Under the pieces are notes generated by a model. That model was not told the origin of the DNA. It saw only the letters and a list, made by a program, of their open reading frames with translations, and made no database searches. DNA of 64,000 nucleotides from Cerioporus squamosus (Eukaryota > Basidiomycota > Agaricomycetes > Polyporales > Polyporaceae). This document shows, in pieces, positions 1 to 16,400 of the stretch. Each line of letters begins with the position of its first letter. Position 1 is the stretch's first letter. A program made the translations under genes and the position numbers. The stretch is from positions 180,799 through 244,798 of the forward strand of contig JABYQS010000042.1 in assembly GCA_022592435.1 (NCBI GenBank), given 5' to 3'.

Positions 1-776
1 CGGAGGGTCGCTGCGACCGCTTCATTTGATGGTACTCGACTGGAGGACGGAAGTTAGGGTCGTTCTTCATGGCGCGGTCGACCAGCCGGATGCGTTCCTC
101 CTCCAACTTCTTGCGATAACGGACCTCGCGTGTGTTAGTACGACGACCAGTGAGCATCATACGTAGGGGGAGGAGACGGAGAACTGTTGTAAAATCGTAG
201 ATGAAGCACGTCAGTCTCAAAAGGATATGCGATACGATGGCAATGACAACGTACCGTTCGCGTTCCGGGGGGATGAAATCGTTCAAACGGAGCTTGCGAT
301 TAATCTCCTCCAATCGAAGGTGGATCGCGTAGTTGTCAAGGTGGGCCTGGGATACACCATTGGCGTTGATGGCAGTGGGCAGACCAGGAATCTCGGTCTT
401 CGCGTCACCCCAACGGCTTCGCCGCTTGCGAGGAGCATTAGGGTCAGTAGCTGATGAAGAACGAGATAAGGCGTTAGTAATGAGTACGTCAGTTAGCAGG
501 CTTCGGACGCAAGCCATGGCGGGATCACCGTGGTGGCCTGCGCGAACGTAGGAATGGGGCGAGAATGAGTCCACCGCAGATGTCTCCGTACTTACCGGCG
601 CCGTTCGACGGAGTGGTATCACGGTCTGAGCGTGAGCTCTCCCTGTCGTTTTGAGATTGGAACCGGGGGTATGCAGAGGGGGATGGCTGCGCCAGCTGAG
701 GAGGAGTCGACTCTTCTACAGGCGCGGGTCCGAACCTCCGGCGATTGCCCAACGGAACTGCTGGCTGGTTAGACAT
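1..776 (-). CDS. Branchpoint-bridging protein (SF1/BBP), 5' part, cut by window edge
   Basis: Splicing factor that recognises the intron branch site in the early spliceosome. The start codon is at 776-774 (protein begins MSNQPAV). Exon 1 is 776-596, exon 2 is 450-255, and exon 3 begins near 190 and runs off the left edge. Exon 2 carries the family N-terminal block RKRRSRWGDAKTEIPGLPT and the helix around HLDNYAIHLRLEEINRKLR. Exon 3 carries GRRTNTREVRYRKKLEEER, NPNFRPP-type sequence and a QRPS segment just before the KH domain, which must lie outside the window. Exon 3 reads SPSPPPTYDAH and then needs a one-base shift near position 149 to enter GRRTNTRE; no intron explains this. The neighbouring gene XPB diverges from a shared 411 bp promoter. 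The family call is firm; whether the frame break is biological is not known. Confidence 0.93.
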
Positions 777-1187
777 GGCTGCAAAACGAAGGTTGACAAT
801 ACGCACTCTCGTTGGTACCCGTAACTTCACGAGTAGCAGGTCTCCACATGTTGCGAGTGTTCGGGATGAGCGGGCTGAGCGAGCGAGATGGAAGATTTGG
901 AACAAGTCCACTCGGGGGCAGCTGAGCAGCAACGCCAGCAGTTGAAGCTCCGACCAAATGCTGACTCATATGGCAAGTCGACACTAAGTCCGCTGGTAAG
1001 TGGTTTGCAAGTTCATTTATGGTGATAAGTGTGCACTAATACTTGAGCTTATTAATCAAAATTCTAAGGTATCTTGTGATTCACGTATCACTAAGTCAGT
1101 CACGCATTCGGTCCCGTCGAAACTTCACCTCCAACCACCACTGTCCTCTTGTTCGCAGCGGTCAAGTACCCTTGGAATCAATAGGAG
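777..1187. promoter_or_regulatory. Shared upstream region of BBP and XPB
   Basis: These 411 bases separate the start codons of two divergent housekeeping genes, so they must hold both 5' UTRs and both core promoters. The stretch around 1010-1090 is AT-richer than its surroundings. I see no confident TATA box or named operator. The promoter role is inferred from the head-to-head layout only. Confidence 0.5.
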
Positions 1188-4508
<3,321 letters not shown>

Positions 4509-7500
4509 GGGACGCTGTGCCCAGCGCACGGGTAGACCGCGGTGATATGATTGACGTCGCCGTTTGTCATTTGATTGGGGCCGTCTGCGAGGCGGTAGAA
4601 CAGACCTCTGGTATACGGACGCGGAACTTTGTTATCTGTATCATACTCATCGTCGTCGCAAACCAATACATAGTGTCGTTATACGCAGCGTGCTACGCTC
4701 TTCTGTTAACTTTCCTTATGGAGCAGTGCGGTCGCAGTGACAGGAGGTTATGTGTCGGCTAGTCAACGTTAGTCATCTGGCTCGGGGATGCCGCCTCACA
4801 CTGTGGTTGAGGACCATGAGCAATGCTGGTTACGTCCGACCCCGCGACCGACGGCTCTCGACTGCGCAGCGCGCCCGTCCGTTACATTGCTCTACTGCCC
4901 GTTGATGAGGGAGCTCGAGGAAGACCACTGTGACCGGAAAGCGGTGAGCTCCCCAGCGAATGAACGACGATCTCCGACCTCACGCCTCTTCAGAATACGT
5001 TATCCACAGGGCGCAGCGTCGGGCAAGAGGCTGAGATGAGTGAGCAAGTGCCCGAACGAAGGCGTCGCAAATTGACTTCGTGCGCGATCCAGCAGCCCGA
5101 TGGACCCACAACGTCTTATAGACGCCTGTGGCCAATTTACAATTGCCACCTTGGCACTGCCGTACTCTGCCGGCGGGTGCGGTCAACCACCACCAGACGC
5201 TCCGAGCAGGCTGGCTCTTGCCGCCGTGAATGTACGCGCCGTCCCACCGGCCTGGTAAGCCCCGACACACTAATGAGTGTTGAGGAGAAATGCTTCATTG
5301 ATGTTACGGCGCACCTACAGACGCCTCTCCTGCCCTAACGTGATATTTCCCCCAGTAATCCGAAGACTGAAGAAGGTCCGTCGGCGGGGTACGGCGGCCG
5401 CTACGCGGAGTCCACGTTGAAGGTCGGGGACGATCACTGCAATTGCCAGTACCCGAACTTGTCGTGCGCGGTTAGCGGCGGGTCGACGGTCGCTGGATGA
5501 TCTCAAGCGATCTCGCAATTGCTATCTCTGATTTTCGACCTCGGAGTGGACTGCATTTGAAATGCGGCAAAGCCAGAGGTGTACTACGTTGATTGCAGTG
5601 CTGCCTGTATGAACCCCGCGTCACGGACCGTCACCTGGGCAGCCTGAGATGGACTTGTGAAACTCGACTTCGAACGTGTTCGCGGAGGCATTTGCGGCGA
5701 GCTCGCTTGCTTGCGTGGATGGGTACCCAGACGCTAACAGGCGGACCATGCCTCTATCTTGATTGCACAAGCGAATTGCTGCGACAAGTCGAGCTCGGAC
5801 TGCCAAGTTCTTGGTCTATTCTAAGGGGATATGCGGTGAGAAGTGGTAGCCGTAAGACAGAGAGACCTGTCAAGGTGCAGGTGGCTCATACCTCTAGGTG
5901 CCCTTGGTCAATAGGAGCGGAGACGCTGCTAATACCGAGGGCTATCACTTGGCAAGCGTCAGCCACCCTCGGTGAGAGCGGACTGAGGAAGCCAGTCGAA
6001 TTCGCGGTTACGCCGATGGGCGTAATGATAGCAGGATTGCCCACCGGTGCGAATGCAGTTCCGTAGGCGGGATGCTGGCATAGATGATCACATATGTCAG
6101 TGATTCGCATTCTACACCGCTGCCAAGAACCACTTGTGTACGGTGGCTGTCTCTTGAGCGTCGAGCCCGGGGATCCTATGTCCTGGCCGCGAAGGAAGTG
6201 TCGCAGCCTGTTCAGGAAACAGACTAGCTTCCAGAAGAGACTCCGTCGACATGGGCGGGACGCTTGCAAGGATACGACGAGCGAGCCGCCCGTGCAGGTA
6301 AGAGACGAGAGCTGCGGGCTCTCCAGCGGGAGAACCCGTCATATACTGTGCTGCGCATCTCTAGCACGAGTACTTTCAAGGGGTGGGGGTCGCAGACCAC
6401 GACGCCAGCTGAAGGGTGGTGAGAAGTCCCCAGTACTTCCACGCGGCGGGAGGAACAAGTACCGGGAAATATTGGCAGCTCGCATCATTTGATCGCCATA
6501 GCGCGCTGCTCACGAGTTGCCCACGAGCCAGGACGGAGATGCAGTGCATTTGAAGGTTGTTAGTTGGGATTTCATCGATAATCGCAGATCCAATCCGCCA
6601 AGGGGGGAGAGCAAGCTGGCAGGACTTGCACCGGGAACGTGTTGGATTTACGAACAAAGTTTCACGTCAAGCTTCCCGTTGCAGACAAGTGGTCAACGGT
6701 CATTTGCGCGTTTTTTGCCGGCTGCACGACGATTAAAAACGTAGAATAGAACCGAGAGCGAGGCGCGGCTCACCTACACATGTGTAGGAGCGCGATCCTA
6801 GTCATGGTCTCCGGGACCCGCTAGGGTCGTTCGGCGGGAGGCTGGACGAGGATGTGCTTGCGCTCACGATCGATGCGCAAGACTCTACGAGCACGGAGTT
6901 GGGCAGGAAGTAGCTATGCGGCATCACGCGGATATTACAGGAAGGTATTTTGCGCGCATCTTGAACTGGCAACGTGTATTTTCGCAAGTGTCATTGTCCA
7001 CCTGGCTGCTCGCGTAGGCTCTTCGGAGAGTTGATGGTTCCGGGTGCTACCAGGATCGTCCTTGCGCAGATACTTACTTCTGTGCAGCTGGAACACGTAT
7101 GCATACTTCGCAACGAGCCATCATCGCGACTGTAGGAATGAAGGCAACTGTCAGGACGCGTGTATGGCGCCACCACCACGTTGCTACTTACCCAGACAGA
7201 ATCACAGTTAGGCTCTAAGTACCCCTGTGATGACGACCCCGGTTGAGCGCAATCTAGCCGATGGCCAGCCATGGCTGGGGATATGTCAAAGACGCGTTGT
7301 CATTGTCGCCGAGGGCTCCCTGCCGGGGCCTGCAGCGAGTAACCTGACATCGTTACGCAACAGGCCATTGAACGCTTGGATTGACGAGCATTGCGAGTAT
7401 ACGTACAGCTGCACAGCACGTGTGTGGATGGAGTGCCGAAGATGCCTATCCTGGGGCGGTGAGAAGAGACGAAGGCAGCAGGAGGGGAGTGTGCCTCGGG

Positions 7501-8358
7501 CGTCCCTGGAAGCGCGGAAGACAGCCGTGTTGCCCGGGCTTTGGTGTTTGGACCACAGAATCAGAGGTCGGCTCGGCGGGCGCGCCCAAACCCCACTCCG
7601 CGGGATCACATTGTTTCCACAATGTTTCCACCAGCACCCAAAGGGCCGGAGTCGCAGCGCGCAGACGTGCAGCCATCGACGCTTAGCTCGCCGTCCGTCA
7701 ATCGCGGAGGCATCTACGCGCCCGCAGCCCCGCCTGGCGTCGCGACGTGCACAGCGGGCGAGGCGGCCTTTGCACCCTCCGGAAGTCGAGAAACACGACA
7801 CGATTCATCAAGGGGGCATCGCGTGGAGGAAGGCGAACAAAGTGTGGGAGAGAAGTACATGTAGGTCCGGGAGCGCGGCAAGACAGATAAGGGTCAAATC
7901 GGGGAGAATACGAGCAGTTGCGGGGCTTTTGAGAAGGATTCGTGCAGGATTCCGCTGGTCGTCTGCTCATTGTCGACCTGGCGAGCGGCCAATGCATGCT
8001 TTCGGCGACTGAATAGCGGCATTGCTCCGCCACCAGGATGAGACGGGCGGGCGCAGTGCTGATGCTGGATGCTAAACCGGGCATCCAGGGACTCGAGTCG
8101 CCGTGGTCGGGGGCGCAGGCTGGGGTCGTGGTGGCTGCTTGATCGACGCGCTGGCCTGCACCGCCATCAAAATGGCCAACCGCTGTCGGCAAGCGTCCAA
8201 ATAACCATGTTCTCGTCTCCTCTCTCCCCTCAAGCGCTTATATAGGTCCGTCTTAAACACCGTCCTTGGTTGCCGACCCCTCCCGAACTCTCCTCTCCCT
8301 CTCTGTTCCCCGCCCCCCGACCCCGTTGCCCTCCCTGTCGCCCTCAACAGTCCCCGCG
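4509..8358. other. 3.85 kb without a recognisable gene
   Basis: The first few hundred bases are probably the XPB 3' UTR. I found no family motif, transposase, tRNA or long terminal repeat in the rest. The longest open frames (7227-8012 plus, 7286-7801 minus) have Arg/Ser/Ala-rich composition typical of chance frames in GC-rich DNA, and overlapping frames are equally open. A perfect 16 bp palindrome (CCTACACATGTGTAGG) sits at 6773-6788. The last ~150 bases form the pyrimidine-rich 5' leader of the bZIP gene. Confidence 0.5.
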
Positions 8359-9347
8359 ATGTCCTCCAAGCGTGGACGCAAACGCAACGACAACCTTCCG
8401 CCCAACCGTGCCAGGGATGTCCAGAGAGCGTTCCGTGCCAGGCGAGCTGCACATCTCGAGGTGCGTATCACAGATCGCTCGATCGCACACAAGCCCTGAT
8501 CGTTCTCCAGGCACTCGAGACCCGAGTGTCCGAGCTGGAAGAGGAGAACAATGCGCTCCGCGCAGCTCTCAATCTCCCCCCCGCAAATCGTCCGGCTCTC
8601 GGCAAGGGTCCTACGGGCAAGGACAAACCAAAGGGCGGGTCCTCATCCAAGTCTACATCTACTGCCTCAGGCCTCTCAGGTCTTATATCCACCCTCGCCT
8701 CTGGCACATCAGGACCTCCCATGAGCCGCACCGAGTCACCACTGTCCACTGGGTCTGCTAGTGGACAATCAATGTCGCCCGACCCCATGCACTCAGGTCT
8801 GTCCCTCCCACAGACATCTCCCCCACACCTGGACCCTGCTGGCTGGAGCGAGAACATGTTCGGGGACAAGGAGTCGGAACAGTCGAATGCTTCCACCAGT
8901 TTCTCCCTACCCCCACCAGCCTCCCACAACATGCCATTCTCCCAACTGCCTCGCTCTGCCGGCGGCGATATCTTCTCGTCGCCCCAGGGCTTTGCCACCT
9001 CCGACGAAAAATCCTTTGGGTACCTCCCGCCTGACGAGCGACGATCATTCAACTATTCGCATCCGCTCCTGTCGGGCCATCCCTCCGCGCAGTCCTCACT
9101 ACAGCCATCACTACCGTCGACTAGCGGGGACGACCTCACGCCATTCCTCCAACGTCGCGCACTGACAGAGCCGGACAGCTTTCGGTCTCTGCTCAATCAG
9201 ATGTCCCACGTCCCGACATCACAGAACGGCCTCCAGACCCCTGCGCCGCGCATGTCGTCAGCTGCGCTGCTCAATGTCGTTGATGCGCCGCTTTCGGAGT
9301 ACGATCTGTCTGGGAGCACCGAGCGGAGATATCCCCGGTTACACTAG
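8359..9347 (+). CDS. bZIP transcription factor with atypical basic region
   Basis: Predicted nuclear DNA-binding protein of 312 residues. Exon 1 is 8359-8460, exon 2 is 8511-9347, and a 50 nt intron falls exactly at the basic/zipper junction. Residues ~4-34 are the basic region ending QRAFRARRAAHLE; residues 35-56 are a short leucine zipper (ALETRVSELEEENNALRAAL). The QRAFR core is that of Yap/Pap1-type bZIPs, but the Asn that normally lies four residues before that Gln is absent; the nearest Asn is six residues before it. The remaining ~250 residues are Ser/Pro/Thr-rich and look disordered, with no further domain. The start is the first ATG after a C-rich leader and gives a short basic N-terminus (MSSKRGRKRND). 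Target genes cannot be inferred. Confidence 0.9.
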
Positions 9348-11606
9348 CCGCTCTGCGCCGCGCCCCTGGACGCTGTGAGCGCGCCTGGTCGCACCTCGAG
9401 GCGCGCTCCCCATCTCGCATTTCCCATGGACGTCGTAGAAATCTCTCACTTTCGGGATCACCTGGAGCTTCGTCTGTATCCTATGTATCGCTATTCTAGC
9501 CTAGCCTCAGCCCGCATCCCACCGCCATCACCGCCTGCCTCTCGCCTATCCGTCTTTTGCACCCCATTCCCACCCCTCACTGCCCTCGCACCCGCTCCGA
9601 TCTCGCTGCATGTCCAAGTTGCTGTACGGTTATCTCTGCTGCATTTTACATCTACGCTTATTATCTTTCGACTTTACTTACCTTCAGGCTATTACCGCCA
9701 AGCCCTGGACCAGGACTTGGTGCGCGCACATGGCTACACATGCTATGGTATAATATGGGAGCCTCGCTGTATTCTACACCTTAAACAACCGCGCCTTGCG
9801 GTCTTCTCTCTTCAAAGCTCGCATCTCTCCTCGCTTGTGTCGACCCGCCGGTTGTCGATCGCGACGTGGTGGCGCGTCCGGGACATCGCGTGCAAGATAG
9901 CCTTCCTTGAGTAAGTAACTTTCCTCGCGAGCAGCTGCACGGCCCCCGGTCGGACCTCTGGCCATTGGACGCAGTGCGCGGGGCCCAGGCACGCGCAACC
10001 CGTCCGTGTCCGGTTAGCGCGGATTTGAGCGAGTTCGCTGCGAGCTCGGCGCTGCTCGGCGAGTGGTCCATCCCCGAGTCCGCGCAATACTGCGAGTGCA
10101 CCAATCGCGTAGTAGGCGGGCTCACGCCGTCGGGACTCGGGACACGCATTCCCGTCCAGAACCACGTCCACCCTGCGTCCACCCGCCCGCTCTCCGAATT
10201 CATGCAGTCGACGTGACTCACGATTTCGGAATCGGGTAATGCTTGACGCGGTTACGCGTCACGCATGGCTTCCTGGGGTTAACCGTAAGGGTCCATCGTG
10301 AGTAATGATGTGCGGGATGAGCAGAGAGGAATTGTCTCAGATGTGTCAGGCTCGGGAAGGCTCGGGAAGCTACAAGTAAGTTCAGAGCGAACGCGTCATA
10401 TGCATGCAGTGTACGCGAGAAGTGTGAAGCTCTGAAGCAGGCTGAGGAAGAAACAATCACAAGGCCTGTTTTCGCAGTCGACGGTCCAGAAGATGGTTCG
10501 CACCGCATCTCATCATTATGCATGTCTGCCCCCTGGTGAAGCGTACGGTGCGATGCATCGGGCCTGTAACCATGCGTGCTTCGCCCTGGAGCTTGGGGTA
10601 GCTCATTTACACGTGCATGCGGGGTGTACATAGGGAGTATATAGATGGAATGTCGACATGTCTTGACCCGATAGCGGGCACGTCTACGAGCATGACGTGA
10701 GGGGTGCGAACCGACTTGTCACTTTGTCGGATGGTGGCCACGGACAGGCGAGAGTTGTCTCGGTAGTGTCTGCGTATGATGGATGTCGCGATGGAGTGGG
10801 TGAGAATTGCGGGCGGAGCAAGGACCACAACAGCGTGTACAAAAACACGGATCTGGAGCAGGGCGGCGGATAGGCACTGTAACGGTCGAGAGTACGTACT
10901 CACCGAGCTAGGCGATCGCAAGTTGCAACGGGCATGGTCGGCGTTCTCTCTAGGAGATGACGCGTTTGTTTGGGGGACCGGGGGGATGATCGCCCCGTGA
11001 GGCGCGTGAGGATCAACGACGGCACATTCCTGCGCAGTGACTGCGATGCGCCGGCGAAGCTGATCGATGGCAAGAAGGTCTACAACAGAGCGGGATGGAT
11101 CAAGAAGCCTAGGCGGGCGCGAGACGACGCCTACTATGTATACAATGTCCATTTGCAGGACCACGTGGTATGTACAGTCGTACTTTGTACGGGCGAGAAG
11201 CCAAACGGACGCGCAGCTCGGGTTGCAGGGGGTATGTACATCATCGAAGGCGCGGAAGGGCGGCGAATGCGCGGGACGCCGTGTCAGCACGAGGACGCGT
11301 CCGCGCAGAGCCGCGGTCGATCGCTTTGCTGACGCAGGGGAGGTATCGTCGTCCAGAACGAGCTGAAGTCGATCAGAAGGTGGGCTGCGCACAGGAACCG
11401 GGGCATCCTCCGGTACCCCTCGGAGGTAAATGTACTAGGGAGAAGGAGGAGACGGTCAGTGATACTAGTCATAAGGTCGTTACGAGATCCTAGCCACAAG
11501 CGCGTTTAGTGCACTCGGACGCGCAGATGATACTCACCTCAAGAAATGATGAAGCTCAGCGAGTTGTCGACAATCAACCGTAAGCTCGGGCACCGGTGCA
11601 CCGCTG
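9348..11606. other. 2.26 kb intergenic, no supported gene
   Basis: Contains the 3' side of the bZIP gene and the region downstream of UNG. The largest frame (10607-11392, minus, 261 residues) has no domain, signal peptide or repeat that I can recognise and overlaps other open frames. A short GC-rich direct repeat (GGCTCGGGAA twice) lies at about 10350-10370. I see no tRNA and no transposon end. Confidence 0.45.
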
Positions 11607-13195
11607 TCAGAGCTTGGTCCAGTCGACACAGCCATCGGGACCATACTTCGCCTCGAGCCAGTCGTTGGCCTTTTTGAAGTGGCCGTTCCCCATGAACCCC
11701 TTGTACGCGCTGAGCGGTGACGGATGCTGTGGATTGCCGCCGACCACACAGTGATTTTGATCAACCGCGCGCGCGTTCGAGTTCGCGGCCGTATCGTTCA
11801 GGCAGCAATGCGTCAATGCATGCATGTATCAGTCAGGTGTTTCAGCATGAGCCGACCGGAGAACTCACAGCGCTGGTCAAAATAAGGTGCTTTTTCTGCA
11901 GTGTGGTAAGTAGCATGCCCGAGATCAGTCGAGTGAGGACGTGTTGCAATCACGCTGAGCGCACGGACCTTGTCAAGCTTCGCAACACATTGCGCCGCCC
12001 AGGCTCCCCAGGCTAGAAATACGATGCCCCGCCCACGACCCGCTGAGAACCCACCGCTCTTACCCAGGTTGGCGCCGCCATACCGGTCGACGACGTCGAT
12101 AACTTGAGCGGTGAAGTTCTCCCAGCCCTTCTTCTGATGGGAGCCCGCTTTCTTCTTCTCGACGGTAAGGACAGAATTGAGCAGCAGGACGCCATTCTCC
12201 GCCCACGCCGTCAAGTTGCTGTCAGAGAAGGCGCATGGTGGGTGAATTGTTACGTTTGAGCGAAACACGACTCACCCATGCTGTGGTGGTTCGAAGCCAG
12301 GATACTCTGCCTTTATCTCGGCATAAATCTATCGGACGATCGAACGGGATGAGCTAACAACGAGGTGACTTATAACGGTAGTTACACACATTACGAAGGG
12401 AGGAGGAATCTGGATTCCAGGAGGCACAGAGAAGCACAGGCCTTTGTCCAATATCAGTAATTGCGACAGCAAGCACGGCTGAGCACTTACCATGCGCCTG
12501 TCCTGGATTATGGTAAGGGTCTTGCCCAATAATGACGACCTTGACGCGCCCAAGAGGGGTGAGGTTAGACCACGTATAGATGTTCTTAGCTGTACCAGGT
12601 ATTGAGAACCACCTCCTAGGGATAGTACACGAGAAGCTTACGCGCAGGATAGATCTCGGGCATCAAGGGCGCACTGTCCGGGCCCTTCACACCTATCTCG
12701 TAGAGGAATCTCTTGAGGTTGAGGAAGTATGGTTTCTTGATCTCATCCTTGAGCACCTTCAACCTGTTGCTCGTTAGGGCCGCGTCAACGACGACGCTCA
12801 GGGGCTTACCAGCTCTTGCCCATCGTCTCGCACTCCAGTTCCAGAAGCCTCCTCTGCTCCTCAGTCATGCTGTTCTTGTACTCCGACATCGAAAAGGGTA
12901 TTGAGTTGAGCGTAGGGGTTTCAGTCCTCGCCACCTTTGAGCTGGAGGCGGAAGAAGAGGAGGGCATCATGTCCATGAGCGACCTCTGTCTCTTGGTCGC
13001 TCCTGTTGCCGTCTTCTTCGCCGCTGCCGCCGCCTTAGTAGCGGGTGTACTAGCCGTAGAATTGACCTCAGACTTTACAAGCTCCCCGTCAGCTGTAGTT
13101 GCTGCCGTGACGGTCACAGCAACGTTCTCCTTCGTGGCAGCCGCAGCAGGTTTTTCGAGGTCCTCGAGGTACACGACGCGTGGAGGGTTGGACAT
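11607..13195 (-). CDS. UNG1: Uracil-DNA glycosylase, family 1
   Basis: Removes uracil from DNA at the first step of base excision repair, in nucleus and/or mitochondria. Eight exons, in reading order: 13195-12810, 12763-12642, 12589-12491, 12441-12386, 12328-12276, 12218-11969, 11895-11869 (27 nt) and 11726-11607; product about 370 residues. The catalytic motif GQDPYH is in exon 3. The uracil-binding [11 protein letters not shown] and the FLAWGAWA strand are in exon 6. The DNA-intercalation loop HPSPLS starts exon 8. The N-terminal ~110 residues are Ala/Thr/Ser-rich with a KRQRS basic patch, likely a disordered targeting and partner-binding tail. The donor of exon 4 is ambiguous; the choice here preserves frame and family spacing. 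An in-frame upstream extension reaches 13375 and could encode a longer, mitochondrial form, but the MSNPPRVVY start looks better. Confidence 0.95.
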
Positions 13196-13439
13196 TGTGG
13201 TGTAGTTAACCAAGATACGAGGTGAATAGATGGAAGGACGCGTCAGAGGGGGGCAGCTGGGCACAGAGTGAGTGTGAGGTGGAAGGCAAGACGCGTCTCG
13301 ACGCGAAAGTGGCGGACGCGATCGACGCGGCCGGACACGGCCGAGCCAGATTCCTGGCACATGATCGACCTTCACGTGGCGTTGCCGCCCCGAGCGGACG
13401 TCGAGGTCGGGATCGGACGAGCTGTGAACTCAGAAGTTC

Positions 13440-16400
13440 GTGGGCGTGTGCGCGGCCTTCCACCTCACTCTACCACCTTCTGCCACCAGCCCTGGTGGTC
13501 TCGCGTCGTCCAAGCTGCCTCGGTCACCGTCGTCTCCCTCGCCCCCCGCTCGCAGGCCGTCCACGAAGGCCCGCTTGCAGCCGGTTCGTAGACAGTCGCA
13601 TGCTTCGGCAGCGCGACCGCCTCCGGGCCAGCCGTCGCAGCCGCAGGGATGGAGCACTAGCTATCAGGCGGGGTCGTCTAGGTACGTTCTCGTTTACTTG
13701 GTGAAGGGCATGAAGCAGGCTTGTGTTCAACCATCCATGCTTGGGACGGACAGCTCGGACTCGGACGATCTCACGAGCGAAGACGACCTGACAGATGCCG
13801 CCCGCCAGGGCCGTCGTGGACGGCAACCCAACCAGCGACAGCTTGGATCCCAAACACAGACTACGAACGCTAAGGGCACCGGGACCGGAACGTTCATCAC
13901 CAGGCAGGGCAGCGGCCAATCTCTGTCGAGCAACTCTAGACGGAGTAGTCCCTCGAGGCTGTACGAGCGACGCACTTTCACCCGTTCACGCTCTCCTGCG
14001 GTCAAGCCACCATCTGACAGTGTCGCCAATGGCGTGAACCGTCCTGCGTCGCCGTCGCTGTTCTCGCGGAATCGTAACAACCCTCCGGTGGCTATCCGCT
14101 CGCTGTTCCCTAGCACCGTGTGCATACATGCGCGTATACCTGGCACACGCTTCAAGGTCTCGTTCGACACGCGACAGGCACTGGAAAACATTTTGTTACT
14201 ATGTTCTGTCGGTTACTCTGCCACCAAAATTCGGGCGTTCGCGACGGGCCCATTCGATCCGGACGTGTGGATATCAATAGGTAACGTCCTCTTTCACTGC
14301 ATTCAGGACGTGGACGTCTCCCATCCTTGTTGGCTATCCTCTCGTCGGGGGTTTCGAGTGGAAAGGCTGCGGCTTTCATGGGAAAGAGCTGGGCTCCTGT
14401 TTCTGTGCCGGGCGGGTGGTCTGTTGCGTCTCGCCACTAGGAAGACTCTTACGTCCAGACCATGGTTATACCGCCTGGTGAACCATAGTCGAGGGCCCAA
14501 AATTCATAGAGATGGAAAGACGTCCTTTTTGTAACTACCGTCTGACAGGCTTTTCTACAGAACTTGCATTACTAGTCATCGCCTCCATAATATACTGTAC
14601 GTCGACAAGAGTGTCTTGGGCACGAATACCTCCCAGCCTACCTGAACGACCACCGACGCCACCTTCACGTCCCGCATCGCCGTTGCCGCACTTGACAGAA
14701 GGGCGTGAAGGACGACGCTTGCCCGCTGTACATTCTCTCGACAACGTTGCATCTACTAGAAATCGTGACACAGCCTATATCTGGATGACAGTTCCTAAGA
14801 ACTATAGGTAACTAAGTGCCGCTTATCCATGCATTTCCCTCTACTGAACACATGCCCATAGAAACGCTCAAGATGACGGTATCCTCACTGGGCTTCTTGG
14901 CGGCGCTCTCATCGCCGCCGCGCTCTTGTATATTTCTCTCAGTATGTCCTCAACCGATCCTCCGGGAAACCCTATACCGGCGGGCTGGCGTATCGAGCCT
15001 CCGATGACTCTTCCAAACTCGCCAAACCCTATGAGCGCGTTGGACGCGCTCCTTCTGTCCAGACGATACCTTGTCAGCCAAGCTACTTTCTGCGCAACCA
15101 TTCTCATCGTCCACGCCTGCGCATCTTGGGTCACCGAAGCACGCCATCGCAGAAGATTGGTTGTCCCCGAAGGCGAGATCAGCTCCGTACCCAGGAAGGA
15201 AGGACGCAGAACATACCTATACATCCTATTCACCATCAGCGTCACCCTCTGGATTCTTTGTGTCCGCATCGCACTGCAAGAGATGAAGTTGGGCATCTGG
15301 CAGAGTGCGTGAACCTCACAATCGTGATGACATGAGCACTAACTCGCGATGCCGGACCCGCTAGGCATGTCTTACCTCGAAGTAGTAGCAAGTGCGACCG
15401 TCTTCCAGTTCTCACTCTACGTCTGCGTGCGGCTCGCACACCGTGGATTCACCTTCGGCGAACTCGGTCTCGTCGCCTTCGGTGCTACCGTTTTGTTCAT
15501 GGAGCTGCTGAACCTGACCTCCGCGAAGGTGCGCGTCCGCTCACTCGCCGCATATTTGCAATGTTGTAGCCTCCTCTTCTCACGCGTCTACGGTTCCAGT
15601 TATGGCCGGTCACCACGCCGTACATCAAGACGTTCCGGCTACCCACTCCACTGCTCATTTACCAGCTCGCCCTCATCCCCGGCTCGCTCCTTACGGGATT
15701 CCTCCTGTCGCCGCTGCTCTACCTCTCGCGCCACATCGCCCAGCGGCCCGTCAGGCGACTGCGCTACCCACAGGAGAAGCAGAAACACCGCCGTCTCCTC
15801 GCACTCGGGTTCTACGCCGGGACGGTGCTCATCGTGGGAGGCCTTATCGGACTGTGGGCCCGCTGGTGCCTCGGCGGACGCGACCCGTGGGTCTACGCCG
15901 TCTTCTGGGTGCTAGAAGGCAAGAACAAGTGGACGCGGCCCGCACTCCTCGCGTACTGGGGCCTCCTCATCAGCATCAGCGTCGCCGGGTGGACCAGGCA
16001 GCTGGCGCGGAGCAAGCGCTGGCGGCAGTTCAACGTCCGCGGGAGCATGCACCTCAGCGTCGCAGGGGGGGACGTCATGGTCGGCCCTGCGAGCCCGCGG
16101 TACGGGGTGGCCCCGGCGTCTGCAGGCTATGGGGCGACGGTCTTCGCGCAGGCCCAGGCCGGCGAGGCTGGTGGTGGAAGCCCGAGCCCTGGGACTGCGC
16201 CTGTTTCTGCTGCTGCTCCTGTGGAGCTGAGCGATCCGAGTGCACCCTCTACGCCGCCTGGGGAGAGCATGCTTGGGCTCCGGTTCCCGAACATGCCGAA
16301 CCTGCCTGACCTGCCGAACGGGGCGAACTTTTCGAACGTCGCGACGGACCTGCTCGACGCGGCGGACAAGCACGTCCCGACGCTGAGCGTGAACGCGCGC

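Noticed and set aside
7227..8012. 261-residue plus-strand frame upstream of the bZIP gene
   Set aside because: Arg/Cys-rich, no recognisable motif, and other strands and frames are equally open here.
9375..9914. 179-residue frame after the bZIP stop
   Set aside because: Looks like 3' UTR and intergenic sequence; Leu/Ser-rich chance frame without any motif.
10607..11392. 261-residue minus-strand frame between bZIP and UNG
   Set aside because: No domain, signal or repeat; overlapping frames are also open; composition is that of random GC-rich DNA.
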